In this document: one piece after another, positions 31,486 through 43,400 of the stretch
How positions within the stretch are numbered: position 1 is the stretch's first letter
Layout of the letters: each line of letters begins with the position of its first letter
Source: Chloromonas sp. AAM2
Lineage: Eukaryota; Chlorophyta; Chlorophyceae; Chlamydomonadales; Chlamydomonadaceae
NCBI GenBank assembly: GCA_004335635.1
Contig: QAXH01006485.1
Span: 1-50,060, forward strand
Length of the DNA: 50,060 bases
Reading direction: 5' to 3'
Notes under the pieces: model-generated
The model's input: the letters and a program-made list of their open reading frames with translations, nothing else
Told to the model about the DNA's origin: nothing
Databases searched by the model: none
Made by a program: the position numbers and the translations under genes

Positions 31486-34400
31486 ATGGCAAGCTTCGAT
31501 GATGGGCACAGCGAAGACATGACTATGCTCGATGAAGAGCAGTCCGATGTTGATGAAGACGTGGACGACATAGGATACCCGCCAAGGTGGCCCCATAACA
31601 TAGCTGAAAGACTACAGATTACTACCCACGCCATGAGTATGTGCGGCACGTTTGCCCGGGTTTCGATTGAGGACCTACGCACCATCCTCAGGCACGCAAG
31701 GACGATTCTAGTTCAAGGACACAATGGGTAAGGGTTGTCATCCGATTTACCGTGACAGCTACCCTCAGCCTGCCTGCCAGCCAGCCAGCCAGCCAGCCGT
31801 ACCTTGGCTATTCCTGCAGTTTGTTGCCTGCCAACAAACTGACAGATCTTGCATGACCATGCACAAGCATTGCCGGCCTGATTAGGCCTGAGCACAGCAT
31901 GCATGTCATGCACTGCCTGTCGTCCCTCGCAGGCCCGACTTGCCCACAGTCCTGGAGTTCGCGCACGTGATTGGCATGGCTGTACAACTCAACCTGACCT
32001 CAGCTGATCGAATCACCAAGTTTGACATGGATGCGACAAACGCCCCCAACAGGCTGGTCCATACTGTGGTGGAGTACACGTTTTTCCTAGTCAGCCTGCT
32101 CGAGCAGTTGGCAGTTCCTGATGGCCTGGCTAATCCAGCAACCTTGGAGCACCATGGTCTAGTTGCTTGCGTCAACGCCATGGCAGGCCTGCTCTGGCCA
32201 CCTTCAGACCTACATGAAATCTTCATCACACCAGCAGCACTACAGGAAGCACTGCAGCACGAAGCCTACTTAAAGCGCTTGCGGGAGCTGAGCGCACCAC
32301 TGCTTGAAAACCATCTAGCGACTGCAGAAATGGATGATTTGCCTACGCACTCGTGTCAGGCGTTTCTCACAGCACTGTTCTGCAGGCTTGGAGGCTTGCT
32401 GCGTGTGGCCCAGGTGGGTCATTGGCATGGGGTGATCTAGCGTATGGACCAAAAGACCATAGGCACACGTCTGGGAGAGGAGTATCTTGTAAGTTTGATT
32501 TCAAGGGTGTATGCAATCCGAAACATGTCAATTGTCAAGCATAAACTGATGACCCTTGCGCGCCACAGGCTGTTTTTCCTTCGTTTCCCATGAATCGTAC
32601 GTTTGCCATGTGGATTCTTGTCAACAGCACATGTGCACATGTCCTAGCACCACAGCTGGCACCAGTACCTCGTTATGTTTAGTATCGGTTGTGATAAAGC
32701 AGTCTGTTCCTCCTGGCTGTACTGCAGGTTATTGATGCCAGCACAACTGTCAATCTGTACTCTATAATTCCTTTGTTGACTATGCTCAGCGAGGTGGGTG
32801 GCAGACGATGACCCAAGATGGGGTGGTCAGGTGGGGTGGTCATATGGGCTGGGTAAACAGTGCGGGGTCACCAGGCACAGGGCAGTAGCGAGGCAAGGAA
32901 GTGTAGATAGACTGGAGTTTGCAGTAGACACCGCAATCCAGCAGCAGCACCTGGTGGTCCCGTTTCTTAGTATTCAACTACAAACATGCTGTTAAGGCTT
33001 GAACGAATGGCGGCGCATGGGGCGGGATCAGCAAGTGGTTGGCCTGCTGAGCTCACGGTATCAGTTTTCAAGTTGGCAACCGAATTCCATGCAGCGGCAG
33101 ACAACCATGTTTTGATGGCTTATTGTAAAATTTGATACACTGTTCACTGGGTATACGCAGGGGTTACATGGCGTTGACGGCCCTTGTCGTGTACAATGGA
33201 TTTGTGCTGCATTTGTTTCATGCACAGATGGACCCTGTTGTCATTGGTCAGGCACGTGGCGCTCCTGCCAACAGCAGCATGGCAAACACCACCCAACGGC
33301 TGGAGAAGGTAGGCTGAGCACTAGCTTACAGATGAGGAACATCGACCATTTACATACACACACTGCTGGTCCCATGGCTGCCATCAAAAGGGGTTCATCA
33401 ACACAGGAACATGGAATGGCAGATGGTGGCAGCCAGACGAAGGAACATCAAGGCTGCATGATGTCGCAGTGATGACTGCCCAGACATTAATATCTGCAAA
33501 AAACTGCATATGTCACACATTAGACGCAACGGTTGCTTATCAATAGTCATCAACGGTACGGAAAGTGACCAGGATCAAATGCAATGTGGGCTTTGGCTCT
33601 GATCCAGCAGATGCGCTTGCCAGCAATTGTGACGGCTTCTGTAAGTGATTATTCCTGGGCAGATTCCATGCTAGATAGCATACGTTCTGTGGGCCAGCTG
33701 TCTCTGCATTGCTGCTTGCCTGCTGTGCCACAGGCTCTGCAGGACATGTGCCAGCGGATTCTCAAGCAGATAGAAGAGGATCCCGAGAGGCTAGCAGAGC
33801 GGGAACGGGCCTTCACGAATTTATCCAAGGTGGATGCTATCTTGGCTGCTGCATCGCCTGTTGATGGCTGCGTGCTGCACTCATGTTATCAGCAGGGCTT
33901 GTGTTGGTGGCAGTTGTAATACTTGACATGCACGGTTTTAGACACGGGCTGTGCGGATGCCATGCTGACGCACTCTCTCATCTGAGGGTTGACCTAACCT
34001 GTGCGTGCGTGTAGTTGTAGATGCAAATCCGAAAGCTCGCACAAACACCTCATCAGTGCAAACCTGTGCCTCAGCGTGAGACACATCAGTTTGTGTGTGA
34101 CTGGCCTTGGTGTGCTCAGGTTTTTGAAGGCATGTTCAACGTGCGCTGCATGCTGGGCGAATCAACACCAGAGGTCAAGTTTGCGGTGGACAGGGAGGTG
34201 AGATGCCAGTCAGGAGCTTGGGCAGCGCTGACTGTTGGCATGGCTTGAGGGCATGAGTGCTGACACGGAACTGCTGCATGCAGGGCCCGTGTGCTTGAGT
34301 ACCTAAGTGTAATTGTTAGCACTGCACTAGTCATCAAGATGACCATGTGCGGTGAGCTGGCTGACTGCTAGCATGGGTCAAATGCCGACAGGCGCCTGGT

Positions 34401-37400
34401 GCATGCAAAAGCTTCCGCTTGGAATTGTTAGCAGGGCCGGTGCCTCGGTGTACAGATGCACAATGGAGCATGGAACATCGGCTAGATGAGAAGCCCCCAC
34501 ATGGTTTGGAGCTGCTATAATGTAAACTGCTGATGGCTTCAGTGCATTCAGGGTCATATGCCTGATGACCCACGTATGCAGTAGTGCCCATGGTGCCCCG
34601 GATAGGTTGCTTTGGTGTGCAGTCTGTTCATGCTGGCAATGCTGCTCGCTTCACAGGTGACCGCCATGCAGCGCGCCTTCGTACTGCGCATGCTGCGCTC
34701 AACCAACTTCAACAACCTCTTGAGCGCGGCACGAGAGTGCAATCGCATGCTAGTCAGGGCAGAAATTCTTGTGCAGCAGGGAGGCAGCGCTCTGCAGGTG
34801 ATTGATCGTCAGATGGAGTTGCATGGCAAATGACAGCTTGGTGTGGCAGTCATGTCATTGTAGCTTGGTGTGGAAATTGGCCGTGGTTGCCAGCATGCTA
34901 GTACTGTGGACAGTTGCACAGTTCACATAAGTGAAGCTGCTGTCCAACCAGAACGACTTTTGCCATGAAGCTTAGGATGTCCGTCACACAGTTGAAAAAA
35001 TTCTATGATGATGTTATTGTTCACTGCCTACATGTTTTACGCACCAATTGTTAGCGAGTAAGAGATTTTATATCTCTTATCACTGCCTGCTATCCAATCG
35101 TATGTCGTATCTTTTGACATGTTACATAGTCAGTTGTCCTGCATTGACATGTTACATAGTCAGTTGTCCTGCATAGGCGATGAACACTGCATGGTGCTGG
35201 GGTTGTGGTGTGCAGGATGCGGACGAGTGGCTGCATGAGCACAACGTGATTCACACGCTGCTCAAGGCCAACCTGCACCAGAGACAGTACGCAGACCTGG
35301 TAAGTGTTTACCGCGAGTAAACACTTTCAATATCAAATGTTGAGATCTGCTTGTCCCTTCCATCTCATAGCGTGAGAACGCGCCCGGTCGCGTTGTAAAA
35401 TGACGGTGTGCTGTTCAGGTACTGCTGATTAGAAACAGGTGTGGTGTTAGGTATCTGACCAGGCTCCCTTGTCTCTGCATTGTGCAGACATCACTGGTGC
35501 ACACTGGTGCAATGTGATTGGTCAACGTATCCACAATGTCAAGCACACCAACTTCACTCACCAGTCGCACTCATCACTGTGTACGCACAGGTGCTTAGCA
35601 TCCTTCAGGTGCTCACCCGCTTTGGCATGATCCGTACCGAGCACCTAGACATGCTGTGGGCAGTGACAGAGGCCGAGGGGACATTTGACGTGGTCAAGGC
35701 AAACGTGTACGCCATGATACAGGACCTGGCGGCGGGCCTGGATGAGGTAAGCAACACCAGGTTCCTGCACCCAGGTTTTTGTAGTGCAGGCACATGGGAT
35801 ATGATGGCTTTATTTCAAGGTTTCTCACTTCATTACAGCAAGACTGCTAGGGTCCGATGCGTGCTGCGACACTGAACAGGGCAGCTGCCTGCCTCTTGTA
35901 TTCAGCACATCACACCACGTGCTGATGCCGCACTGTTCCACAGCCAACTACAACATCATGCAGCTGCAGCATTGCACCACCTATTATCTTATTGTATTTG
36001 TGTTCTCACCACCCTCCTGTGTCTGTCGCTTCAGGCTCTGCTGAACCAGCTGTTCAACAAGTTCGAGGTGCTGGCCCAGGGCCGCAGCGTGGCGGACAGC
36101 ATGCGCCTGCTCGACCTGCTCAAGAAGCTAGCCACGTCGAACAACGCTAAGCCGTCTGTAAGTGTTTTTGCAGCCACCTCAAACAACGCAAAACCATCCG
36201 TTAGCCACGCCAGACAATGTCAAGCCACCTTGACTAGTTTTTTCTGGTTGCTGCAGAGAAGCCCTCTTCCGCTTTGTAATGGGGTTTGGTGGGTTCTTAT
36301 GAGCTCACCCGTCTGTGAAGGACCTCCTTATAGGGTTCAACCAAGGTTTTTCACAGGTCATAGGGTTGCAAGCATTGTTTAGCAGTGAAGCTGACACCCT
36401 GCCCTTGTGGAACCAAGTCGGTGTGTGGCTGTGTCAAACTACCAATACCTACTGGCCATGCCTGCACATGCAGTCCCCTGACGGTGTGAACGTGACAGCT
36501 GAGCGCCTCTTGGCCCTGATCTGGAAGCTGACCATGCCTGTGGATGCACCGGCCGAGCTGCTAGCCTGCGATGCCATGGCAGACGTGCTGCGCCAGTACG
36601 GCGGCATCGGGCACTGGCTTTACTGCAAACAGTACCTCAGCCGGTGTTGCCAGGTACCGTGTTATAACAGTATTGGTGGTGTACGCCAACTACCTAGGCA
36701 CGGAATTCATGGATTTTTGATAGACATACGTACAACGATACGGAGGACTCAGGCAGGCTTGCACACCACCATGCTACGTCTGTATATACATCACTCCCGT
36801 ACGCAAGCCACGGGCATCTTGCCTGCAAGTGCAAGCACATGCGATGTTCACCGTCTCATTCATTCTTCGCCCAGCTACTAAAGCAAAACACCCATGCTGG
36901 TTGTGTTTGCTTGCTTTCAGGAGCTTGTTGCCCGTCAGAACGTGTACACAGCGCTGCGTGTGCTGCGCCGCCTGCTGACACTCTTTGAGATGCTGGATGA
37001 CGAACAGCACAGCAGGGACACCATGGAGGTGGGTGAGGTGGGCAGGTCAGATCGGCGGGTCGGGTGACAAGGCAAGGGCCGTTTGCCTTCGAGGCAGGCT
37101 GAGGGAATAGGGATGCCCACAGTCCTGACACGGGTCACTTTTCCCTGTGTAACCTTGGGGTGTGACATTCGCGATGTTCTAGCCGATCGTGTAAGGCACC
37201 ATTTCTGGAGTTTTTAGGTGCGTTCGAAAGCTGAGAGCCAATAAACGTCGGTTTCTGTCGGACATGGGCCTGCCATGTCTCCTCTGCAGCCAACAGAACA
37301 GTCTTTGAAACTTCCCAAGCTTTGGCAGACCTATAAGCACTATTCTGAGCAGTTTGAGCTACGATGCCAGCACCCTCAAATTTGAGCGCATGGTGGAGGC

Positions 37401-40400
37401 GGGCTCTAGCCGCATCAAATTGCGCCCAAAGGACTTTCAAAGGGTCACACGTGGCTGCCAGGCGCTGTACGGGCCTGCCACAACTGAGCCCAAACGCCAC
37501 AAGTGTGAACACGGACCAGCACCATACCACCCCATACCGCATCTTGTGCAAGCGCTGGTTTCTCTGTGTTCTTGGGCTCCATGCACTGCTAGCCAACCAC
37601 CCAGCAGCTGCTGCCGTCAGGAGGCTGTCTGTCCCTCAGATGAAGTTTGTCATGCAGCGGCTGGAGATGGACCGGCAACGCGCTGAGCTCCTGGTCCAGC
37701 ATGGCGTATAGCACCAAACGTCCCAGAGGCCAGTCCCATCACCCGCAACATGCTGGCCTGCATTAAGGATCCAACCCATAAGAACAAGAATACGTACCAG
37801 GGGTGCCACAGCCAGCCCACAATCCGTGACATCCCGCCCTGGATTGCACCGCAGCCCCACCAGCACCCCACAGCAGAGCAAGTGTGCCAGCACATCACCC
37901 CATTAGTCTACCTGTCAGTGCTGGAGTTGTCCCGCAAGTATCTGTTGTGCAAGGCAGCCATGTTGGTTGTGGCCAGCATGCAGCCCAACCGATTCCAGCA
38001 GCACATGCAGGGCAGCACAGGCGCTGGAGACCGACAGAGGATTGCCACCGCTGGATGGCGGGGTTCCGGAACTTGGCTGTGGCTTCGTGAGCCTGGGGCC
38101 GTGCCACCGATGCCCATGATGCGCCTGGGTTGACGCTGCATGCACGGCTGATTAGGCTACATGGCAGGGCACTAATTTGCTTCAAACTGCTTGCTCCCTA
38201 CACCCTTCGCTGCCGCACCACAGACATGAGCATAGACATGAGCATGCATGGGCCAGCAGCAGTGGACAGCAGCAGCAGCAGCAGCAGCAGAGACAGAAGC
38301 AACAGCGTGACAGAAGATGATGAAACGCTCTTCGTGTGGGTGAATGTGTGCGTTTGCAGGTCAGACTGAGCATGATTGGTGCACAAAGGCAAGGCGTGAG
38401 TGCATGCATGGAGTCCCGACCAAGCCTCAGGCAACACAACAGCGATTGCCCAGCTTTCAAGACGCGATGCGATGACTTTTTTAACCATTCACATTGTAAT
38501 GCGCGTCGCATCGGTTGGGAAAGAGCGCAGTTTGAGGTGTTTTTCTGAGGTCCGGGAGACCGTTTTGTGGGAAGCCCGACCAGCTCGGCTAAATGTTGTT
38601 CAAGGATGAAACCAGACACGTAGCTATAAATCATATCTACCAGTATGCCAAAGCGCGTCCTTGAACAACGTTTAGCCGGGGCTGTGGAACATCACGAACC
38701 AGGGGGGTCACTTTTGGGTGACCGTGTCAGGACTGTGAGGGATGCCTTGGTTGGAATGGCCCAATAATCATTTATGCTTATAATGTTAAAAGCCAGCTGC
38801 TTTATCATGTTGAAAACGTTTTCAGTTCTGGTGTGAACACAAGTCCATGAAAGCGTTGGGAAAGGTTTCACTTGGATATCAACCTATTGGAATCAAGGTA
38901 TGGCCGCTGTTGGTTCGAGCATGCGTCTACCAATGACGGCTGGCTGTGTCTACTGACCACCAAGTTTTCTGGCTTACGTCCTTTCAGGGCGTGAGTGGTC
39001 AGGGGCAGGCACTGCACACCGTCCTCCAGGAGCTAGAGAATCCCTACAAGCTGCAGCAGACACTGGTTAACAACCTCCTGCTGCTGGTCCAAGAAGCCCG
39101 TGCATGGGTGCAGCTGCACGGCCAGTGTGCTCCACCGACGGAGCAGCAGGCTATTCGGCTGCCTGGCTACGGCAGCCATTCGTACAGTACCATTCTGGCG
39201 GAGTACATGCAGACAATCACCTATGTGGCCAGCAAGCAGCAGGTGAGTGGGCGGTGTTGCAGCCACTACTGGTGTCTTTGTTCAGGGCAACCTACTGCTC
39301 TGCATGTGGTTGCCGGCCACAGCCAATGGTACTCATCCAGAGCATAACAGTCAGTACACACCTTCCTTCATGAGCATGAGTAGCCATGGTGTTTGCTTGT
39401 AGGGCAGCTCACTGCTCTCCGATAGACTGCCACTGACATGCGCGCAGCAGGGTAACACATAGGTGCATATGCAATCCTATACACTTGGATTAGGTATCCT
39501 GTGACGAGCCTTTGGCTTGTTGTTTGCTGGAACTCATGCCTTGGCGCTGTGATCCTGCTGCCGTGTGCTTCTCATCCTGACCCTCTGTTGAGCACAGTCT
39601 TTGGCTTGTTGCCTGCTTGCCGCCTGATGTATTGCGTTTGTTACCACAACGCTGGTATGCTGCTGCCATCTGTGGCCTCACTTCAGAGTTACTACCACGA
39701 GGAGTGGGCGCTGGAGCTGTGGGATGCGCTGGTGCTTTCGCCCGCAGTGCCCTCGGACAGAGAGCTGGGGCTAAAGTTCCTGCAGGTGTGCATGCAGGGT
39801 ATACGTGTGTAAGTCCATCGGTTTCCATTGCTTTTCCACACTAGAAAATTGAACACTTGAAGGATTAGCAGACTGGGAGCACAAGCCTGACTGACTGTTT
39901 TTGTGGGCCCTGGCCTTGAGTATCACACCACAAGCGCTGGTACCAGGGTTTCGACATACATTCTGTCTGTGCGTGCCTGGTATCACGGCCTGTTTGGTGC
40001 CTGCTAAGCTCTCTGAGACCTGTATGAAGTGGTACAGCTAGGCCTTACGACTGTGCACCCTCCCAAAGCTGTGTCAGCACACCAGGTTCAGAGCTGTGTC
40101 AACCTTTGCTGGAAAGTGACGCTGGAGCCCTGCCAACTTGCTGCTGCCTGCAGGATGGTGTGAGTCCCCACTACGGCGAGTTCCTGCACCACTCCACCAA
40201 GACCGCGCTGCTGGACGCGCGCATCACTCGCCTGGACCCAATTGCAATCACGCCGCAGGCGTGGGAGGTGTTCCAGATCTATTTTTACAAGGTACTTAAG
40301 GGGCCGTTGCAATCAAACTTCGCTTGGTGACAGTGAATGGCAGGTCAGAGGCTCCCAAGCTGCCACAACCGCATCCGGTTGACACACCGCTTGCCAGACA

Positions 40401-43400
40401 GACAAACTGAGTAGCTGCCTGTTTGTCAGCTCTCGGAATAAAACTCGCCTGATGATGGCAGTGGATTGTAGCTCAGAGGCTGTGTGTTACTGCACCGATT
40501 GTCAGCAAACAAGAGATGTGTTGCATACCAACCATTAGAATAGCTCATCTAATCCCTTCTCCTTGGCTTACCCCACGCAGGTCAACCTGGAGGCCAAGAT
40601 GCTCAATGAGGCTTCAGTGGAACCTAACATGGCGGGGGACAGCGGCATGCCTCTGGCTTCGTCACGCGGCGCAAGACAGGTTAGCAGCCTGCAGGATCAT
40701 GCGGAAGACGTGCCTTGTGATCGCAGACAGCAACAATTCCTGAGGCGGCACAGCATGTAATCGTACATTGTCAGTGTACTGGTGTGATCCAAGCATCAAG
40801 GTGATTAGATCGACTTGAATTATGATGGTTGTTTTGCAGGTAAAGGTCGTTTCTTTGGACGGGCTCATTGGCTGCAGCTTCATCTGGCTGGTGGCGCTGG
40901 GGTGCAGCCACCAGGACGTGGCACTGCAGGCAGCCGAGCTACTCATACAGGTACGCATTGTACATGTTTGCTTTGTGCTGTTTGCACCTATACAGCGACA
41001 CATGCTATTTCTAAGAAATGCACCAGTTTCCGTCGTACTGCATGAGATGTTGCGTGAGTTTAAGGTCTATCCAGTTTTAAGGCCAGCACCTTGCCTCTAT
41101 GAATGCATTCTGACATACCCACTTCAGGCCTTGCAACATTAACATATGTGTTTTCCAACCGCTGTGGTTTGCTCTCACCGCTGTGGTTTGCCCACAGGTG
41201 TACATCAAGGGCAGCCAGGGCACTGAGCAAGAGGCACACTGCACAGCACGCTTTGTAACGTAAGTGGAAAACCCGCACTGACTTGCCTTTACATGCCCTT
41301 GGCTACTGTCCGGAACTGACCTTTACCACGTTGAGTGGAACCTGAGCTTTCTGTGACACGTGCGCCTTGACATTGCCATGGCCACGGTCCGGAATCAACC
41401 TTTGCCGAATTGTCCACTACTTTGGGCTGTTTGGCATGCGTGGAAGCTCGTACATAACTTGTACGAAGGCTGTGGCTCCAGGTGTACCCCTCATGGCTGT
41501 CTATCATGTGCGGGCTTACACAGCAGTGTTGCTTGATGATCAACTGATTGTGGAACAAGTTTTGTCACAGTTTGCATGGTAGGAAAAACAACGTTGCGCA
41601 GGCTGTGTTTGGAGGCCTGTATGCGCTCTGCTGCACCGCTGGCTGGCATGAAGGAGCTGGGCCAGTGGCGGCGCCCTCCCAGCGCAGGGGGAGACGCCTC
41701 TGCTGAGGTGGTGCTTGGGAGACATGATGCGACCGCCATCAAGAGCGTCCAGCGCTGCCTGTTCCTGTTGTCTCAAGCTGCAGAGATGGGCCAGGTGTGT
41801 TTGCTTATATTCATCGTCTTTGCACCAAATGGCCTCTCTGTATCCCCCTGCTCCACTGGTGGCCCGACTATGTTTTTGTGTTACTTGAGCTAATTTGCGG
41901 GTGCCATGAATTGATGATGAATTCGATGATGGCTGTCCCTGTGGACTGCGCCTCCCTGGCGTGCAACCACCCAGCTGATGCTCACACCTGTCGTCTCACA
42001 GAATGCCAGCACGCTATGCAGTCTGCCAGCACGACTAATGTATTTGGCCCTTGTAATCACACACAGTTGTTCCATTTCCAACTGTGCTTGCGTGAAATGC
42101 TTGGTCTGCCTGCAGCCGTCCACCATGCCTTTGGTCTCCTCTCACCAGTCCTCCTTCCAAGGCATTCCTTGGGAGCTGGAGGTGGTGGTGCAGGCCTCCA
42201 CCAACGTGCAGTCCAGGCGCCTCAAGGCCTTGGCAGCGCCCAATGACTACGTGGGCACGCTCAGGAGGGTCATTGCTGCGGAGCTGCAGCAGCACCAACC
42301 GCAGGCCCTCAGGCTCATACATGCAGGTATGGTGCTTGGTGTGTAAAATATTACGAAATATGAAGATAGATCGTGACAGCGTGCTTTCTGACCTTGTGTT
42401 GTCAAGGTTACTTGATGAGGAGGGGCAGGGAATGGAAACGGGAGCAGAAAGGCTTCCGCCAGCCCCATTGTGACCATTGCATTGTGTTCAGCACTTGCTT
42501 GTTCCTGGCAGATGTGATTATGATGGCGATTCATCACCTGGAAACCGAATGTCTGCTTTCCAAGTCGCCGACCTTGATTTTACTCTTGCCCTTTCAAAGT
42601 TCAATTTTCCTTTGCATGTCAGGTGTGGAGTGGCGCAACGACGCCCGGACACTACGACAGGTGCTGCACCGGCCTGAGATGCCGCGACAGATAGTGCAGG
42701 TCATGGTCAATTCCGTGGCAAACGGCTACACACAGCCTGGCCTGGACTATGTGCAGCGATGGAGGAGCACTGCCTTAGCCCTCCTAGCTGACCAGGTGTG
42801 GGAGTTATCTGTCAGCTGCTGCTCTGCCCTATCCTTAGCCCTGCTGCAACGTCATCACAACCAATGATGTGAAATGTGGATACGGAATTGTCAAAAATCG
42901 GATACCACCACCTCAAAAAAGGATACCACCACCAACTTGTCCATGCTGTCAGATGACAAACACTTCGTTGATAAAGTACTTGCTGCCATGTGCTTGCTAG
43001 TTCGTTGTGACAGCATAAACCATCAATGTTGGCGCTTAACCTTTCGCTTCATGTTGATCAGCACTGTCGGCTTGCAACATGCTTAAGGACTGATGCTGTG
43101 TTGTGCTTCGCAGCCGGACTTGTACCACATGCTTCTGTACATGGCCGACCAGCCGCAGTGGCAGGAAGTCTGCCGTCATGCCATGCGCCTGCTTCAGCTC
43201 CTGCCCACCTGCCCATGGGTATCGGACGCCCTCTCTGCAGCCCTCAAGCAGCCCCCTGAGCAAGCCTGCCAGGACCTAAGAAGCCTTTTACTTGGGCCAG
43301 ATTTCATCATTACCAGCAGCAGCCCTGCTGCTGCTGTGCCTGCCCTGGCTACTGCTCCGGCTGCAGCAGCTACTGCCGTTGCTGTCAGTGGCGGCGCAGC

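Noticed and set aside
37750..38133. 127-codon plus-strand open frame inside a USP9X-like intron
   Set aside because: The flanking exons join in phase and make sense without it (VQHG then GVSGQGQALHTVL). The translation resembles no family I know.
37750..38930. Possible tRNA B-boxes (GGTTCGA) near 38913, and also near 7363 and 27961
   Set aside because: Two of the three lie in coding exons, and none has an A-box or foldable cloverleaf around it.
41286..41420. Imperfect duplication (two blocks around GTCCGGAA) in a USP9X-like intron
   Set aside because: The similarity is short and diverged, so it could be chance. I did not list it as a repeat.
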